The notes under the pieces: generated by a model
Database searches by the model: none
What the model saw: only the letters and a program-made list of their open reading frames with translations
Told to the model about the DNA's origin: nothing
DNA from: Oxalobacteraceae bacterium OTU3CAMAD1
GTDB lineage: Bacteria; Pseudomonadota; Gammaproteobacteria; Burkholderiales; Burkholderiaceae_D
Direction of reading: 5' to 3'
DNA: 64,000 nucleotides
NCBI GenBank assembly: GCA_024123915.1
Contig: CP099650.1
Span: 5,146,001-5,210,000 of the forward strand
Shown here: positions 50,914 through 59,998 of the stretch, one piece after another
Numbering within the stretch: the stretch's first letter is position 1
Layout: each line of letters begins with the position of its first letter
Position numbers and translations under genes: made by a program

Positions 50914-53862
50914 TCAGGGTTCGCGCTCGGCATATTCGATGCGGTTCCTGCCGTTTTCCTTGGCGCGGTAGAGCGCCTTGTCGGCCAGTTTGATCAGCGA
51001 TTCAGGCGTGCAGCCGGGCAGCGGCCCCGCCACCACGCCGAAGCTGCAGGCGATGTCGATAGAGACGCCGTCCTCCACCACCGGATCGGCGCAGATTTCC
51101 CGGTGCAGGTCACGGATGCGCTGTTCGCCGCCGCCGGCGTACAGCCCTGGCAGCAGCAGGATGAACTCCTCGCCGCCATAGCGGCCGACGGTGTCGGAGC
51201 CGCGCAGCCGGTCCGACAGGCGCCGCACGAACTCCTTGAGCACCGCGTCGCCGGCCAGATGGCCATAAGTGTCGTTGATGCGCTTGAAGTGGTCCAGGTC
51301 CAGCAGCACCACCATGAAACTGCCGCCGCTGCGCGCGGTGGTGGCGATTTGCTGGCCGATCATCTCCATGATCGCGACCCGGTTCCAGGCCTTGGTCAGG
51401 CCATCCTTGAGGGAGCGCATGCGGTGCTCCTCGCGCGAGGCCTCCAGCTCCATGGTCCGTTCGCGCACCAGCTGCTCCATCGCGGCGCTGCGGCGCAGGA
51501 TGCCGCGCAGGCGCCAGCGGTACAGCAGCCAGGCCAGGGTCAGCGCCAGCAGCGCGCAGCCGGAGTAGAACCAGCCGCTTTGCCACCACGGCGGCATGAT
51601 CGTCAGCGGCAGCTCGATCGGCCCGGCCATCGCCTGCAGCATGGTGTTCTCGGCGCTCACCTGCAGCACATAGCTGCCCGGCGCCAGCGCCGGATAGCGC
51701 AGGACCGTGCCGTCGGTGACCGTCCAGCCGTTTTCCAGGCCCTTGAGCCGGTAGCGGTAGCGCAGCGCCTCGTGGTTGCGGAACGACAGCACCGCCAGCC
51801 TGACCTGCAGCGCGCCGCCGCTCCAGGCGATCATCTGCGCCTTGCTGACGCCCAGCGGGTTGCCGTCGTAGTCGACCGACTCGATCCCCAACGCCAGCTG
51901 CTTGGGCGCGAACAGGTCCTGGGGGTGCACGATGTGCGAGGCGCCGCTGCTGGTGCCGATCCACATCGAACCATCGGTATCCTCGAAGATCGCGTACTGG
52001 TTGCTGTCATTCCAAATCAGGCCGCTCTGCTGATTGAGCACTCGCCAGGTCTTGCCGTTCCAGACGGCCACGCCGTCGTCGCTGCCGATCCACAGCCAGT
52101 GGCGGCGGTCGACATGCATCGACATCACCGAACGGCCGGCCATCGGTGTGGCCGTCAGCGGCAACGACTGCAACGCCAGCGCCTCGGCCGTGTCGTCGGC
52201 CGGCCCGTACCAGATGGTCTCCTCGCGCGGACCGGCCAGCCACAGGTTGCCGGCATCGCAACTGAGCATGTTGACGAGCCCCGGCAGTTTCGGCGCGCTC
52301 CACCGCGTGCCCGCCAGCCGCAACACCCTGTCGCGGGCGAGGAACCACAAGGTGCCGTCGCCGGTCTGGCAAATGGCGGTCACGCCGATATCTTCCTTCT
52401 GCTCGCCCAGCAAAGAACGCAGCCCCTCGACCGGTTGCGGCGTCGATGAATGTTCGGGGTCCCGGATCACGTACAGGCCGTTGTTGGTGGCGATCCAGAT
52501 CCGGCCGGCGGCATCGATAAACAGGCGGAAGATCAGCGGCAGCTTCGCCACGTGGACGCTGCGCCCCGTGAGCCGGTCCCGGCGCACCAGCGCGCCGGAG
52601 AAGGTGCCGCTCCACACATTGCCCGCGCGGTCGGTGGCGATCGTGCCGATTTGATGGTCGGCGCCCTCGTAACCGCCCGCCGGCTGGCTGAAGCGCGCCT
52701 CGCCGGGCCGCTGGACCGCCACGCCGCGCCCCGTTCCGAGATAGAGCAGGCCGTCGCCGGAGCGGTGGAACGACCAGATGTCGTCGCTGGGCAGGCCTTG
52801 CGCGATGGTCCAGTTGGCGACGCTGCGATAACCCTGCCAGTGGGCCAGGCCGCGCCCCCCGAGCCCGAGCCACAGTTCGCCGTCGCCGTCGGCGAAGATG
52901 GCGGAGATGCCGCCGTCGGCCTTGAGCCCCTCCCTGGCGCCGTACTCCCGCCAGTTGCCCGCCACGCCGCGCAGCAGGCCATAGTCGTTGTTCGACACGA
53001 GCGTGCCGTCGCTATCCTGGGCCATCGGAAAATACTGCCTGACGGTGGCCTGGGCCACGCCGGGTGGCGCATGCGCCACCGCGCGCGCGGCGCCGGGCGC
53101 CAGCGACAGCATGTGGTCCTGGCTGCGCAGCCACATCTCGCCGTCCCTGCCGGCGAAGATCGCGCCCCACTTCGCCGGCGGCACGCCCTGTTGCGGACCG
53201 TAGAGGGTCAGGCCATCCGCCCCGTAGCGGCATACCTGCCTGCCGCACCCGAACCACAGGACGCCGTCCAACCCCGCCGCGATACTCGTGACGTCCCCCA
53301 GCACGGGATGGTCGCGGCGCTGCGCCTCGCTGAAATAATATCGGGATTGCCATTTTCCGGCGGCGGCGGGCCGCACCTCCAACAGCTCGCGCTTGCCCAC
53401 CACCAGCAACGTGTCGTCGCCATTGCGGGCGAAGCGTTGTCCGGCCCACAGGATGATGGGCGCCCCGTCCGGGCCCGCGACCGCCACGCAGCCGTCGCGC
53501 CGCCACTCGCACAAGCCGGCGTCGGTGCCGACCCACAGGCGGCCGGCGGCATCGGTGGTCAGCGCGGTGATGAACGGAGCCGGCAAGCCGTCACGCTTGC
53601 CATAGCGGAGAAAGCGCGCGCCGTCGAAGCGGAACAAGCCGTTCTCGGTGCCCACCCACAGATAGCCGGCGCCGTCCTGGGTGATGGCGGTGACGGCCTG
53701 GTTGGCCAGGCCGTCGGCCTGGCCGTACTGGCGCAACGACATTTGCTCGGCGGCGGCGGGCCCGCACAGCGCCCGGAAAGACAACCATGCCAGAAAAACA
53801 ACCGGCCATGCGCGCGCCTTCAACATCATTGAAACAATCGCCGCGCCGCTCAAATACCGCAT
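50914..53862 (-). CDS. Beta-propeller sensor diguanylate cyclase
   Basis: A 982-residue protein. After a signal or first membrane helix (VVFLAWLSFRALCGPAAAEQ) come about 12-14 propeller repeats (for example GYLWVGTENGLFRFDG, GRLWVGTDAGLCEW, GRIWIATNNGLYVI), a Y_Y_Y domain, and a transmembrane helix near 765 (GCALLALTLAWLLYRWRL). The C-terminal GGDEF domain has GRYGGEEFILLL near 893 and an RxxD inhibitory site (RGSD) five residues before it, so it should make c-di-GMP with product inhibition. The periplasmic part likely senses a carbohydrate or breakdown product. A start at 54012 is possible but adds an untypical leader; I use 53862. Confidence 0.9.
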   Translation of the reverse strand: MRYLSGAAIVSMMLKARAWPVVFLAWLSFRALCGPAAAEQMSLRQYGQADGLANQAVTAITQDGAGYLWVGTENGLFRFDGARFLRYGKRDGLPAPFITALTTDAAGRLWVGTDAGLCEWRRDGCVAVAGPDGAPIILWAGQRFARNGDDTLLVVGKRELLEVRPAAAGKWQSRYYFSEAQRRDHPVLGDVTSIAAGLDGVLWFGCGRQVCRYGADGLTLYGPQQGVPPAKWGAIFAGRDGEMWLRSQDHMLSLAPGAARAVAHAPPGVAQATVRQYFPMAQDSDGTLVSNNDYGLLRGVAGNWREYGAREGLKADGGISAIFADGDGELWLGLGGRGLAHWQGYRSVANWTIAQGLPSDDIWSFHRSGDGLLYLGTGRGVAVQRPGEARFSQPAGGYEGADHQIGTIATDRAGNVWSGTFSGALVRRDRLTGRSVHVAKLPLIFRLFIDAAGRIWIATNNGLYVIRDPEHSSTPQPVEGLRSLLGEQKEDIGVTAICQTGDGTLWFLARDRVLRLAGTRWSAPKLPGLVNMLSCDAGNLWLAGPREETIWYGPADDTAEALALQSLPLTATPMAGRSVMSMHVDRRHWLWIGSDDGVAVWNGKTWRVLNQQSGLIWNDSNQYAIFEDTDGSMWIGTSSGASHIVHPQDLFAPKQLALGIESVDYDGNPLGVSKAQMIAWSGGALQVRLAVLSFRNHEALRYRYRLKGLENGWTVTDGTVLRYPALAPGSYVLQVSAENTMLQAMAGPIELPLTIMPPWWQSGWFYSGCALLALTLAWLLYRWRLRGILRRSAAMEQLVRERTMELEASREEHRMRSLKDGLTKAWNRVAIMEMIGQQIATTARSGGSFMVVLLDLDHFKRINDTYGHLAGDAVLKEFVRRLSDRLRGSDTVGRYGGEEFILLLPGLYAGGGEQRIRDLHREICADPVVEDGVSIDIACSFGVVAGPLPGCTPESLIKLADKALYRAKENGRNRIEYAEREP

Positions 53863-54037
53863 CACCACCCCGTATCGATCTGGAAGTCCCCCCAAGCATG
53901 CCACCCCCGAGCTCATCCGTCCAGCACGGGGATCGGCCACGCACGGCGTCACGTATAATCGAGCCGCGCCGACGCCGATGCGACTTGCATCGCCTTCTCC
54001 ACCCCGGAACAACCTGACACTGCGAACATAAACACCG

Positions 54038-55366
54038 ATGCGATCCGTGCTTCATCCCGCGCGCGCCGTGGCGCTGGCCTTTCTGATGGCGATCGCCTTC
54101 GGCACGGCGCTATTGATGCTGCCGTTCTCCCACGCCGGCGGCCAGGGCGCGCCCTGGCTGACCGCCCTCTTCACGTCGGTGTCGGCCGTCTGCGTGACCG
54201 GACTGACGGTCGTCGACACCGGCACCTACTGGTCCGGCTTCGGCCAGGGCGTCATCATGGCGCTGTTCCAGTTCGGCGGCTTCGGCATGATGACCGCCGC
54301 CACCCTGCTTGGACTGTTGGTCAACAACTCGCCGCGTCTGCGCACCAAGTTACTCAGCCAACAGGAGACCCGCACGCTCGGCCTGGGCGACGTGACCAGC
54401 GTGGCGCGCCTGGTGCTGGTGGTCACCTTCGCGTCCGAGCTGCTGATCGCCACCGTGCTTACCCTGCGCATGCACTTCGCCTACGACCTGCCGTGGCCGC
54501 AGGCCGTGTGGAGCGGCGCCTTCCACGCCGTGTCGGCGTTCAGCAACGCCGGCTTCTCGATCCATGCCGACAGCGTGACGCGCTACGCCGGCGACGCCCT
54601 GATCCTGGCGCCGCTGATGATCGCCATCGTCGCCGGCGGCATCGGCTTCCCGGTGCTGCACGACCTGCGCCTCAAGCTGCGCGACCCGCGCCACTGGTCG
54701 ATGCACACCAAACTCACCTTGCTCGGCACCGCCGTGCTGCTGGTCCTGGGCTTTCTCGGCGTGCTGCTGTTCGAGTGGCAAAACCAGCGCACGCTCGGCG
54801 CCATGGCGCTGGGCGACAAGCTGCTGTCGGCGTCGTTCATGTCGGTGGCCGCGCGCACGGCCGGCTTCAACGCCGTCGACATCGCCGCGCTGACGCCGGA
54901 ATCGTGGGCGCTGCACTACTTCCTGATGTTCATTGGCGGCGGCAGCGCCAGTACCGCCGGCGGCGTCAAGGTCGGCACCATCGTCATCCTCGCGCTGCTG
55001 GTGATCGCCGAGGTGCGCGGCTTCCGCGACACCGAAGCCTTCGGCCGCCGCCTCGGCGCTTCGGCGCAGCGCCAGGCCATCACGGTCGTCGTCCTGGGCT
55101 GCGGCATGGTGGCCCTGGGCACCCTGGTGCTGCTGCACGTCTCCGACTTCCCGACCGACCAGATTATTTTCGAGGTGGTGGCGGCGTTCGGCACGGCCGG
55201 ACTGTCGACCGGCATCACCCCCGGCCTGCCACCGGCCGGCCAACTGACCCTGGCCCTGCTGATGTTCCTGGGCCGGGTCGGCACTGTCACCCTGGCGGCG
55301 TCGCTGGTACTGGGCGAGCGCCGCCTGCCCTATCGTTATCCCGAGGAGCATCCAATTGTTGGGTAA
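54038..55366 (+). CDS. ktrB: Potassium channel subunit, KtrB/TrkH family
   Basis: A 442-residue membrane protein with four pore repeats. The first selectivity-filter region reads TSVSAVCVTGLTVVDTGTYW, with the conserved Gly; later repeats include FHAVSAFSNAGFSIHADSV, AARTAGFNAVDIAAL and VAAFGTAGLSTGITPGLPPA, each with its filter Gly. This pattern defines the Trk/Ktr/HKT superfamily. Length (about 440) fits KtrB rather than the longer TrkH. The ktrA-like gene overlaps its end by 11 bases, giving a complete two-gene potassium uptake system. The promoter lies in the 175-base gap shared with the divergent propeller gene. Confidence 0.92.
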   Translation: MRSVLHPARAVALAFLMAIAFGTALLMLPFSHAGGQGAPWLTALFTSVSAVCVTGLTVVDTGTYWSGFGQGVIMALFQFGGFGMMTAATLLGLLVNNSPRLRTKLLSQQETRTLGLGDVTSVARLVLVVTFASELLIATVLTLRMHFAYDLPWPQAVWSGAFHAVSAFSNAGFSIHADSVTRYAGDALILAPLMIAIVAGGIGFPVLHDLRLKLRDPRHWSMHTKLTLLGTAVLLVLGFLGVLLFEWQNQRTLGAMALGDKLLSASFMSVAARTAGFNAVDIAALTPESWALHYFLMFIGGGSASTAGGVKVGTIVILALLVIAEVRGFRDTEAFGRRLGASAQRQAITVVVLGCGMVALGTLVLLHVSDFPTDQIIFEVVAAFGTAGLSTGITPGLPPAGQLTLALLMFLGRVGTVTLAASLVLGERRLPYRYPEEHPIVG

Positions 55367-56054
55367 AATTTTCACGGAACAGATCTCATTCCCGAACAGC
55401 GACAACATCGTTGTCGTCGGCCTTGGCCGCTTCGGCGGCGCCGTCGCCGAGGCGCTGATGCGCATGGGCCACGACGTCATGGGCATCGACCGCGACACGG
55501 AGCTGGTGCAGCTGTGGGCCGATAAACTGACCCACGCGGTGCAGGCCGATTCCACCAACGAGGACGTGATGCGCCAATTGGGCGTGGCCGAGTTCTCGCA
55601 CGCGATCGTCGGCATCGGCACCGACCTCGCGGCCAGCCTAATGTCGCTGATGGTGCTCACGGAACTGGGCATCAAGGATATCTGGGTCAAGGCGCTGACG
55701 CCGGAGCACGGCCAGATCGCCAGGCGGGTGGGCGCCCACCACATCGTCTATCCGGAGGCCGACATGGGCGCGCGCGTGGCGCACCTGATCACCGGACGCA
55801 TGATGGACTACATCGAGTTCGACGACGGCTTCGCCATCGCCAAGATCCGCGCGCCGGACCTGACGCACAATATGACCCTGGCGCAGTCGCACGTGCGCGA
55901 AAAATTCGGCGTCACCGTGGTCGGCGTCAAGCGCCCCGGCGAGGACTTCCAGCACGGCCTGCCCGAAACCCATGTGTTGCCCGACGACCTGCTGATCGTC
56001 TCCGGCGCCACGCGCAAGATCGAACAATTCGCCAGCAGCGGCCGCAAGCGTTGA
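55356..56054 (+). CDS. ktrA: Regulatory NAD-binding subunit, KtrA/TrkA family
   Basis: A 232-residue cytosolic RCK protein that gates the KtrB channel. The N-terminal RCK-N domain reads NIVVVGLGRFGGAVAEALMR near residues 17-36, with the acidic ribose ligand in GIDRDTE. The RCK-C domain covers the last 80 residues (TLAQSHVREKFGVTVVGVKR and then LPDDLLIVSG). The start is a TTG at 55356, seven bases after GAGGAG. It overlaps ktrB by 11 bases. Confidence 0.93.
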   Translation: MLGKIFTEQISFPNSDNIVVVGLGRFGGAVAEALMRMGHDVMGIDRDTELVQLWADKLTHAVQADSTNEDVMRQLGVAEFSHAIVGIGTDLAASLMSLMVLTELGIKDIWVKALTPEHGQIARRVGAHHIVYPEADMGARVAHLITGRMMDYIEFDDGFAIAKIRAPDLTHNMTLAQSHVREKFGVTVVGVKRPGEDFQHGLPETHVLPDDLLIVSGATRKIEQFASSGRKR

Positions 56055-56193
56055 GTCATTTCCTACAGGGACTGTTTTGTAACTGAAAGGTTTCATATAA
56101 GTAAAAGCTATCGATTTCATACAAATAATTGATTTTGATAATTGTGTCACAGCCGTTAAGGTTTGCTTTCACACATCAAAAGGGAGATACCCA

Positions 56194-57756
56194 ATGAAAT
56201 CGACTCAGCTCGCCAGTCGTCTGGCCGCGTTGGCCTTGACGGCAGCGGCCGGCATCGGCAACGCCGCCGCCCAAGCCACACCCGCACCCGCTCCCGCCAC
56301 CGTCATGACCCGCGACAACGGCGCGCCCATCGGCGACAACCAGAACTCCCAGACGGCCGGCCCCAACGGCCCTGTCCTGCTGCAGGACGTCCAGCTGATC
56401 CAGAAACTGCAGCGCTTCGACCGCGAGCGCCAGCCCGAGCGCGTGGTGCACGCGCGCGGCACCGGCGCCCACGGCGTCTTCGTCGCCAGCAAGGACATCT
56501 CGGACGTGACGCGGGCTGCCGTCTTCAAGCCGGGCGAGGAAACGCCGGTGTTCGTGCGCTTCTCCAGCGTCATCCACGGCAACCACTCGCCGGAAACCCT
56601 GCGCGACCCGCGCGGCTTCGCCACCAAGTTCTACAGCAAGGAAGGCAACTGGGACCTGGTCGGCAACAACCTGCCGATCTTCTTCATCCGCGACGCCATC
56701 AAGTTCCCGGACATGGTGCACTCGCTCAAACCGTCGCCGGACACCAACGTCCAGGACCCGAACCGCTTCTTCGACTTCTTCTCGCACCAGCCGGAAGCGA
56801 CCCACATGCTGACCCGGGTGTACTCGGACCAGGGCACGCCGGCCAGCTACCGCGAAATGGACGGCAACAGCGTCCACGCGTATAAATTCGTCAACGCCAA
56901 GGGCAAGGTCAACTACGTCAAGTTCCACTGGAAATCGCTGCAGGGTGAAAAAACGCTGACCGCCAAAGAGGCGTCGGAGATCCAGGGCCGCGACTTCAAC
57001 CACATGACGGGCGACCTGATCGCCGCCATCAAGGAAGGCCGTTTCCCGAAATGGGATTTGTATGTGCAAGTGATGACGCCTGAGCAGTTGGCCAAGCTCG
57101 ACTTCAACGGACTTGACGCCACCAAAATCTGGCCGACCAGCGTGCCGGAGACCAAAATCGGCACCATGACCTTGAACCGCAATCCGGACAACGTGTTCCT
57201 GGAAACCGAGCAATCGGCGATGGCGCCGTCGAACCTGGTGCCGGGCATCGAAGCGTCGGAAGACCGCATGCTGCAAGGCCGCTTGTTCTCGTACGCCGAC
57301 ACGCAGCTGCACCGCCTCGGCGCCAACGGCCTGCAACTGCCGATCAACCGTCCGCGCACGCCCGCCGCCAACTACAACCAGGACGGCGCGACCAACAGCG
57401 GCGCCCGCAAAGGCGAAGTCAACTATCAGCCTAGCGAGCACGCGCCGCTGGCCGACAACGCCGAGTACAAATCCAGCCAACTGCCGTTGAGCGGCACGAC
57501 GCAGCAGGCGCGCATCACGAAGACGCGCAACTTCGCGCAGGCGGGCGATTTCTACCGCTCGCTGAACGCGCAGCAGCAGGCCAACCTGGTCAGCAACCTG
57601 GCGGGCGATCTGGGGCAGGTGAAGGATGACGGCGTCAAGTACGCGATGCTGTCCTACTTCCAGAAGGCCGACGCCAACTACGGCCGCGCTATCGCCGTGG
57701 CGGTGAAAGCCGATCCGGCCAAAGTGCAGCAGCTGGCGGCCAAGCTGGTCGATTAA
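56194..57756 (+). CDS. Exported monofunctional heme catalase
   Basis: A 520-residue clade-3-like small-subunit catalase that splits hydrogen peroxide. It carries a signal peptide (MKSTQLASRLAALALTAAAG to NAAAQA), so it acts in the periplasm. The distal His is in ERVVHARGTGAHG near residue 82, the distal Asn in VGNNLPIFFIRDAIKFPD near 156, and the proximal heme-ligand Tyr in GRLFSYADTQLHRLG near 366. GGGAG precedes the ATG at seven bases. The 139-base upstream region is unusually AT-rich and may hold a regulator site. The stop codon is joined directly to a REP element. Confidence 0.93.
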   Translation: MKSTQLASRLAALALTAAAGIGNAAAQATPAPAPATVMTRDNGAPIGDNQNSQTAGPNGPVLLQDVQLIQKLQRFDRERQPERVVHARGTGAHGVFVASKDISDVTRAAVFKPGEETPVFVRFSSVIHGNHSPETLRDPRGFATKFYSKEGNWDLVGNNLPIFFIRDAIKFPDMVHSLKPSPDTNVQDPNRFFDFFSHQPEATHMLTRVYSDQGTPASYREMDGNSVHAYKFVNAKGKVNYVKFHWKSLQGEKTLTAKEASEIQGRDFNHMTGDLIAAIKEGRFPKWDLYVQVMTPEQLAKLDFNGLDATKIWPTSVPETKIGTMTLNRNPDNVFLETEQSAMAPSNLVPGIEASEDRMLQGRLFSYADTQLHRLGANGLQLPINRPRTPAANYNQDGATNSGARKGEVNYQPSEHAPLADNAEYKSSQLPLSGTTQQARITKTRNFAQAGDFYRSLNAQQQANLVSNLAGDLGQVKDDGVKYAMLSYFQKADANYGRAIAVAVKADPAKVQQLAAKLVD

Positions 57757-57855
57757 AACACGTAGGGCGGATTAGGCGGCACGCCGTAATCGGCCATGCC
57801 CGCGTCAACGCGACGCATGCATGGCCGATTACGCTTCGCTAATCCGCCCTACGTG
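57755..57855. repeat. Double REP element abutting the catalase stop codon
   Basis: AAAACACGTAGGG at 57755-57767 begins an outer inverted repeat ending CCCTACGTG. Two palindromes with GGCGGATTA/TAATC(G/C)GCC arms lie inside. The first bases are part of the catalase TAA stop codon. It fills the gap to the convergent lyase gene. Confidence 0.87.
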
Positions 57856-57885
57856 GATCCGAGGTATGCGTACGTCGCGGGACCA

Positions 57886-59193
57886 TCACTGCGCCGACTC
57901 GAACGCCCCCAAATCCGGCGCCGCACCCTTGAACGGCAACCCGACATTGACGCCCTTGCCGATCAAATCGCTGGTCGAGCGCAAACGGTAACTGCCCAAC
58001 ACCGGCAAGCTGCCATCCGCCTGTCGCGGCGCATCCCAGCCGCTGGCCGACACATTCTCGAAGTCCCCGTCGCTGATCTGCACCGGCAACGTCCACGAAT
58101 TATTCGCCATATCCAAGCCCGCCGTATTCGACGTCGCCGTGCCCTTGTACGCCAGATTGTTGCGCAGGTTCCCGAAGTTCACCGCCGACCCATCCGGCGC
58201 GATCCCCAGCATGTTGTAGTTCACCCCGTTGCTGAAGGACGTATTGTTGAAGAAATCAATCGCCAACGGATGGTGGTTGGCATAAAAACCCGCCGCCTTG
58301 TTGGCGAACGCCACCGAAAACCGCACCGTGTGCTTGACCCCGTTGGCCACATACGCGCCGCCATAACCACCCGCCTTGATGCCGTTGCCATTGCCCGCCG
58401 CCAGCGGCGTGGTCGTCCCCGGCAAATAACCATGCTGCCACGCCCACGAATTTTCGATCGTCACCGGCGAGAACGCGTTGATCAGATCGAACCCGTCATC
58501 GGTGTTCATCCACGCGCGGCAACCCCGGAACACATTGCCCGGCTGGTTGGCCTTGACGTGCGCACCGAAGCCGTCGGCGCTCTGCCCGGCCCCGTTCGAT
58601 GTGTACGGATCGTAGTTGTGATGCGAATCGCTGTTCAGCACCAGATTGTTGGAACCGTTCTGGATGAACAACCCCGGCCCCATGTTGTGATGCAAATTGA
58701 GCAGCTCGAAGACGTTGTTGCTGCCGCTGTTCCACACGCCCCACGACTCGTGGTTCAGCCGGTTGCCCGGCTGCTGCGGCGCGCCGGTCACCTCCAGCCC
58801 CTTCAGGTGGACCCAGCTGGCCGTGACATTGAAACCTTTGACGCGGCAATCATCCTTCATCGCGGAAAAATCGAACACCGGCGTCTCGCCCGGATACGCC
58901 CAGTAGCGGATCGGCTGGCCGGAGCTTCCGCTCTTGTTGAGCGTGATGGCGTTGACGATGGCCGTCCGGCTGGCGCAGGCCTCGACGCCGGCCGTATACG
59001 CATACTTACCTCCACGGTAGTAGACGGTATCGCCGGCCTGGGCCTGCGTTTGCGCACGCGCGATCGAGGCCCATGGCGCCGCTTGCGTGCCGGCGGCGTT
59101 GTCGCTGCCACCGGGGGCGACGTAATAGTTGGTAGCGAACGCCGGCGCGGCGGCGAACGAGAGGAACAGAAGCGCGCTGAGTGGTGTTTTCAT
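57886..59193 (-). CDS. Exported right-handed beta-helix polysaccharide lyase, PL9-like
   Basis: A 435-residue secreted protein with a signal peptide (MKTPLSALLFLSFAAAPAFA). The mature domain is a parallel beta-helix, starting NYYVAPGGSDNAAGTQAAPW. The calcium and catalytic region of family PL9 pectate lyases is visible: MNTDDGFDLINAFSPVTIEN, then SWAWQHGYLPG, and GNGNGIKAGGYGG, in which the Lys would be the catalytic base. The start could also be 59202 or 59214, but only the one at 59193 gives a compact signal peptide. It would cleave pectate-like or other uronic polymers. The adjoining genes are not clearly linked. Confidence 0.83.
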   Translation of the reverse strand: MKTPLSALLFLSFAAAPAFATNYYVAPGGSDNAAGTQAAPWASIARAQTQAQAGDTVYYRGGKYAYTAGVEACASRTAIVNAITLNKSGSSGQPIRYWAYPGETPVFDFSAMKDDCRVKGFNVTASWVHLKGLEVTGAPQQPGNRLNHESWGVWNSGSNNVFELLNLHHNMGPGLFIQNGSNNLVLNSDSHHNYDPYTSNGAGQSADGFGAHVKANQPGNVFRGCRAWMNTDDGFDLINAFSPVTIENSWAWQHGYLPGTTTPLAAGNGNGIKAGGYGGAYVANGVKHTVRFSVAFANKAAGFYANHHPLAIDFFNNTSFSNGVNYNMLGIAPDGSAVNFGNLRNNLAYKGTATSNTAGLDMANNSWTLPVQISDGDFENVSASGWDAPRQADGSLPVLGSYRLRSTSDLIGKGVNVGLPFKGAAPDLGAFESAQ

Positions 59194-59248
59194 CTCTCCC
59201 ATTGTAGAGAGCACCGGAGCGTTCTTACCACACCGAACGGAAAAATCA

Positions 59249-59998
59249 TCAAACTGATCGGCTCCGCCGCGCGAACGCCGCCTTCGTCATCGGCGCGCGC
59301 GACTCCAGCAGAGCGCCCAGCAGATGCTGGGCGTGGCGCAGCAGCGCCGGATGGGCCGCGTCGGCCGGGTGCAGGCTCAACCGCACCAGCCCGGCCGACG
59401 CCATGCACGCCGCCTGCGCCGTCGCCAGGCGCGGCGACAACTCGCGTCCGCTGCGGTTGCGCGCCGCGTAGACCAGGCTGGGCGACCAGATGCTGCGTTG
59501 CGGCGCCAAAAGGTGGAAATGGGTCCAGGTGGTGGTGTAGGAAAACGGCGCCTTGCGCAGCGCCAGCCAGGCGCCGCTTCCCAGCAGCCAGGCCGGCGGC
59601 ACGAAGCCGTCGACCGGCCAGCCCCGGCGGCCGAACCACTGCAGTCCCAGCGCCAGCAACAATCGGCTCTGGGCCGCGCTCAGCGCCGAAAACTCGCCTT
59701 CGTGGCGGGTGTAGACGCCGCGCAGCCAGCGCTTGCGCCAGCCGGACGCGGGCGGCCCGCTGTCCAGATGCCGGTAGCCGTGCAGCGCCAGCTCGTGGCC
59801 GCGCGCGAGCAAGGCCGTAAGCATCGCCTCGTAGCCGGGGTCCGTTCGATCGTGGCCGTGATAGCACGGCACCACCAGCAAGGTCAGTGGAATATCGGCC
59901 ACCTCCCCTATCGCAGCGAGCAAGCGCTGGCAGGCCGGCCAGGTGGCCGGCGCCACGTCGTGGATCGAGACGCACAGCGCCTTGCGCTCAGTCGGCAA
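59249..59998 (-). CDS. DUF2334-type polysaccharide deacetylase-like protein
   Basis: A 249-residue cytosolic protein of the NodB-like deacetylase superfamily. The start region ALCVSIHDVAPATWPACQRL holds the metal-site His-Asp, LTLLVVPCYHG and HELALHGYRHLDSGP hold further His and Asp residues, and VDGFVPPAWLLGSGAWLAL is typical of DUF2334. The start is a TTG at 59998 with a strong GGAGG six bases upstream. It overlaps the GT4 gene by 11 bases, suggesting that both act on one glycan or glycolipid. Substrate unknown. Confidence 0.82.
   Translation of the reverse strand: MPTERKALCVSIHDVAPATWPACQRLLAAIGEVADIPLTLLVVPCYHGHDRTDPGYEAMLTALLARGHELALHGYRHLDSGPPASGWRKRWLRGVYTRHEGEFSALSAAQSRLLLALGLQWFGRRGWPVDGFVPPAWLLGSGAWLALRKAPFSYTTTWTHFHLLAPQRSIWSPSLVYAARNRSGRELSPRLATAQAACMASAGLVRLSLHPADAAHPALLRHAQHLLGALLESRAPMTKAAFARRSRSV

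Noticed and set aside
56095-56150. FNR-like or OxyR-like site before catalase
   Set aside because: TTGATTTTGATAAT has at least two mismatches to the FNR consensus, and no spaced ATAG/CTAT set fits OxyR well. The region is simply AT-rich.
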